This document shows, piece after piece, positions 44,494 through 44,757 of a DNA stretch of 44,757 nt. Origin of the DNA: Dehalococcoidia bacterium (GTDB lineage Bacteria; Chloroflexota; Dehalococcoidia; CAUJGQ01); assembly GCA_035310145.1 (NCBI GenBank), contig DATGEL010000113.1, positions 1 through 44,757 on the forward strand. Reading direction: 5' to 3'. The translations under genes and the position numbers were made by a program. The first letter of the stretch is position 1; each line of letters opens with the position of its first letter. The notes beneath the pieces are model-generated. The model saw only the letters and a program-made list of their open reading frames with translations. It had not been told where the DNA came from and searched no databases.

Positions 44494-44757
44494 ATGTTCA
44501 TCGGCTACTTCACGGAGCGGCCCTATCAAGACCCCAACTCCGGCTACTTCGGCGCCACGGGCAGGCCGATCACGGACCTGGGCATCAGCAACGGAGAATA
44601 CGATCCCATCCTTGGGGCGGAGCTGTACAACCGCTACCTGGACGAGAAGCTGTACGCCGAAGCCGTGGGCTTCGACGGGCTGATGCTCAACGAGCACCAC
44701 TCCACCCCCTTCTGCATGGGCGGCGTGATGAACGTCGAGGCGGCGATCCTCGCCCGC
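44494..44757 (+). CDS. Luciferase-like (LLM class) flavin monooxygenase, 5' part
   Basis: 88 codons before the window ends. Starts MFIGYFTERPYQD after GGGAGC; AEAVGFDGLMLNEHHSTPF is the hallmark N-terminal barrel segment of bacterial luciferase-like, F420- or FMN-dependent oxygenases. The substrate and cofactor cannot be decided from this part. Confidence 0.85.
   Translation, partial: MFIGYFTERPYQDPNSGYFGATGRPITDLGISNGEYDPILGAELYNRYLDEKLYAEAVGFDGLMLNEHHSTPFCMGGVMNVEAAILAR

Overview
The window is a continuous stretch of very GC-rich bacterial chromosome with high coding density. There is no rRNA, tRNA, CRISPR array, insertion sequence or phage gene. The gene content (NAD-type formate dehydrogenase, a cobN-led B12 operon behind a cobalamin riboswitch, an LVIVD-repeat protein, many oxidoreductases of small-molecule catabolism, and an RpoC with a large N-terminal insertion) fits an aerobic or facultative member of the Chloroflexota. 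That placement is an inference from gene content and protein style; no marker was searched.

Layout. 1-740: 3' end of a transglutaminase/DUF4129 membrane protein. 877-5684: two-gene NAD-linked molybdenum/tungsten formate dehydrogenase (fused NuoE-NuoF diaphorase, then the catalytic subunit). 5777-7960 (minus): LVIVD beta-propeller protein followed by a fumarylacetoacetate-hydrolase-family enzyme. 8070-22112: a corrin-ring operon of nine genes behind a sigma70-like promoter and a compact cobalamin riboswitch. The order is cobN (with an N-terminal ferredoxin domain), chlI-chlD fusion, cbiC, cbiD, cbiE-cbiT, cbiL, cbiF, cbiG, cbiH-cbiX. All eight junctions are 4-nt NTGA stop/start overlaps. 22194-31947: a catabolic or house-cleaning region with VOC protein, phosphoesterase, opine-type dehydrogenase, DUF1932 dehydrogenase, PhyH dioxygenase, SDR, sugar-epimerase-like SDR, D-2-hydroxyacid dehydrogenase, nitroreductase and hydantoinase. 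32028-40606 (minus): rpoB then rpoC, with two tandem promoters upstream of rpoB and a structured 218-bp gap between the genes. 40967-44757: single-domain response regulator, small membrane protein (minus), biotin carboxylase, FMN-dependent alpha-hydroxyacid oxidase, and the 5' end of a luciferase-family monooxygenase.

How the genes work together. The B12 operon covers most of the ring methylation and contraction steps of the cobalt-early (anaerobic-type) route: CbiL, CbiF, CbiG, CbiD, CbiE/T, CbiH and CbiC. It also encodes both an early chelatase (CbiX, fused to CbiH) and an ATP-dependent late-type chelatase (CobN with a ChlI-ChlD partner). The precorrin-6A reductase and the amidation, adenosylation and nucleotide-loop genes are not in the window. 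The formate dehydrogenase would feed electrons from formate to NAD+.

Most unusual signals: (i) degenerate heptanucleotide arrays at three intergenic sites, two sharing the consensus TAGGGNN, one of which runs into the rpoC stop codon; (ii) a perfect 26-bp palindrome plus a hairpin in the rpoB-rpoC gap; (iii) the fusions and the double-chelatase logic of the cob operon, including a CbiC with Tyr where the catalytic His is expected; (iv) a formate dehydrogenase lacking the His-Cys [4Fe-4S] ligands.
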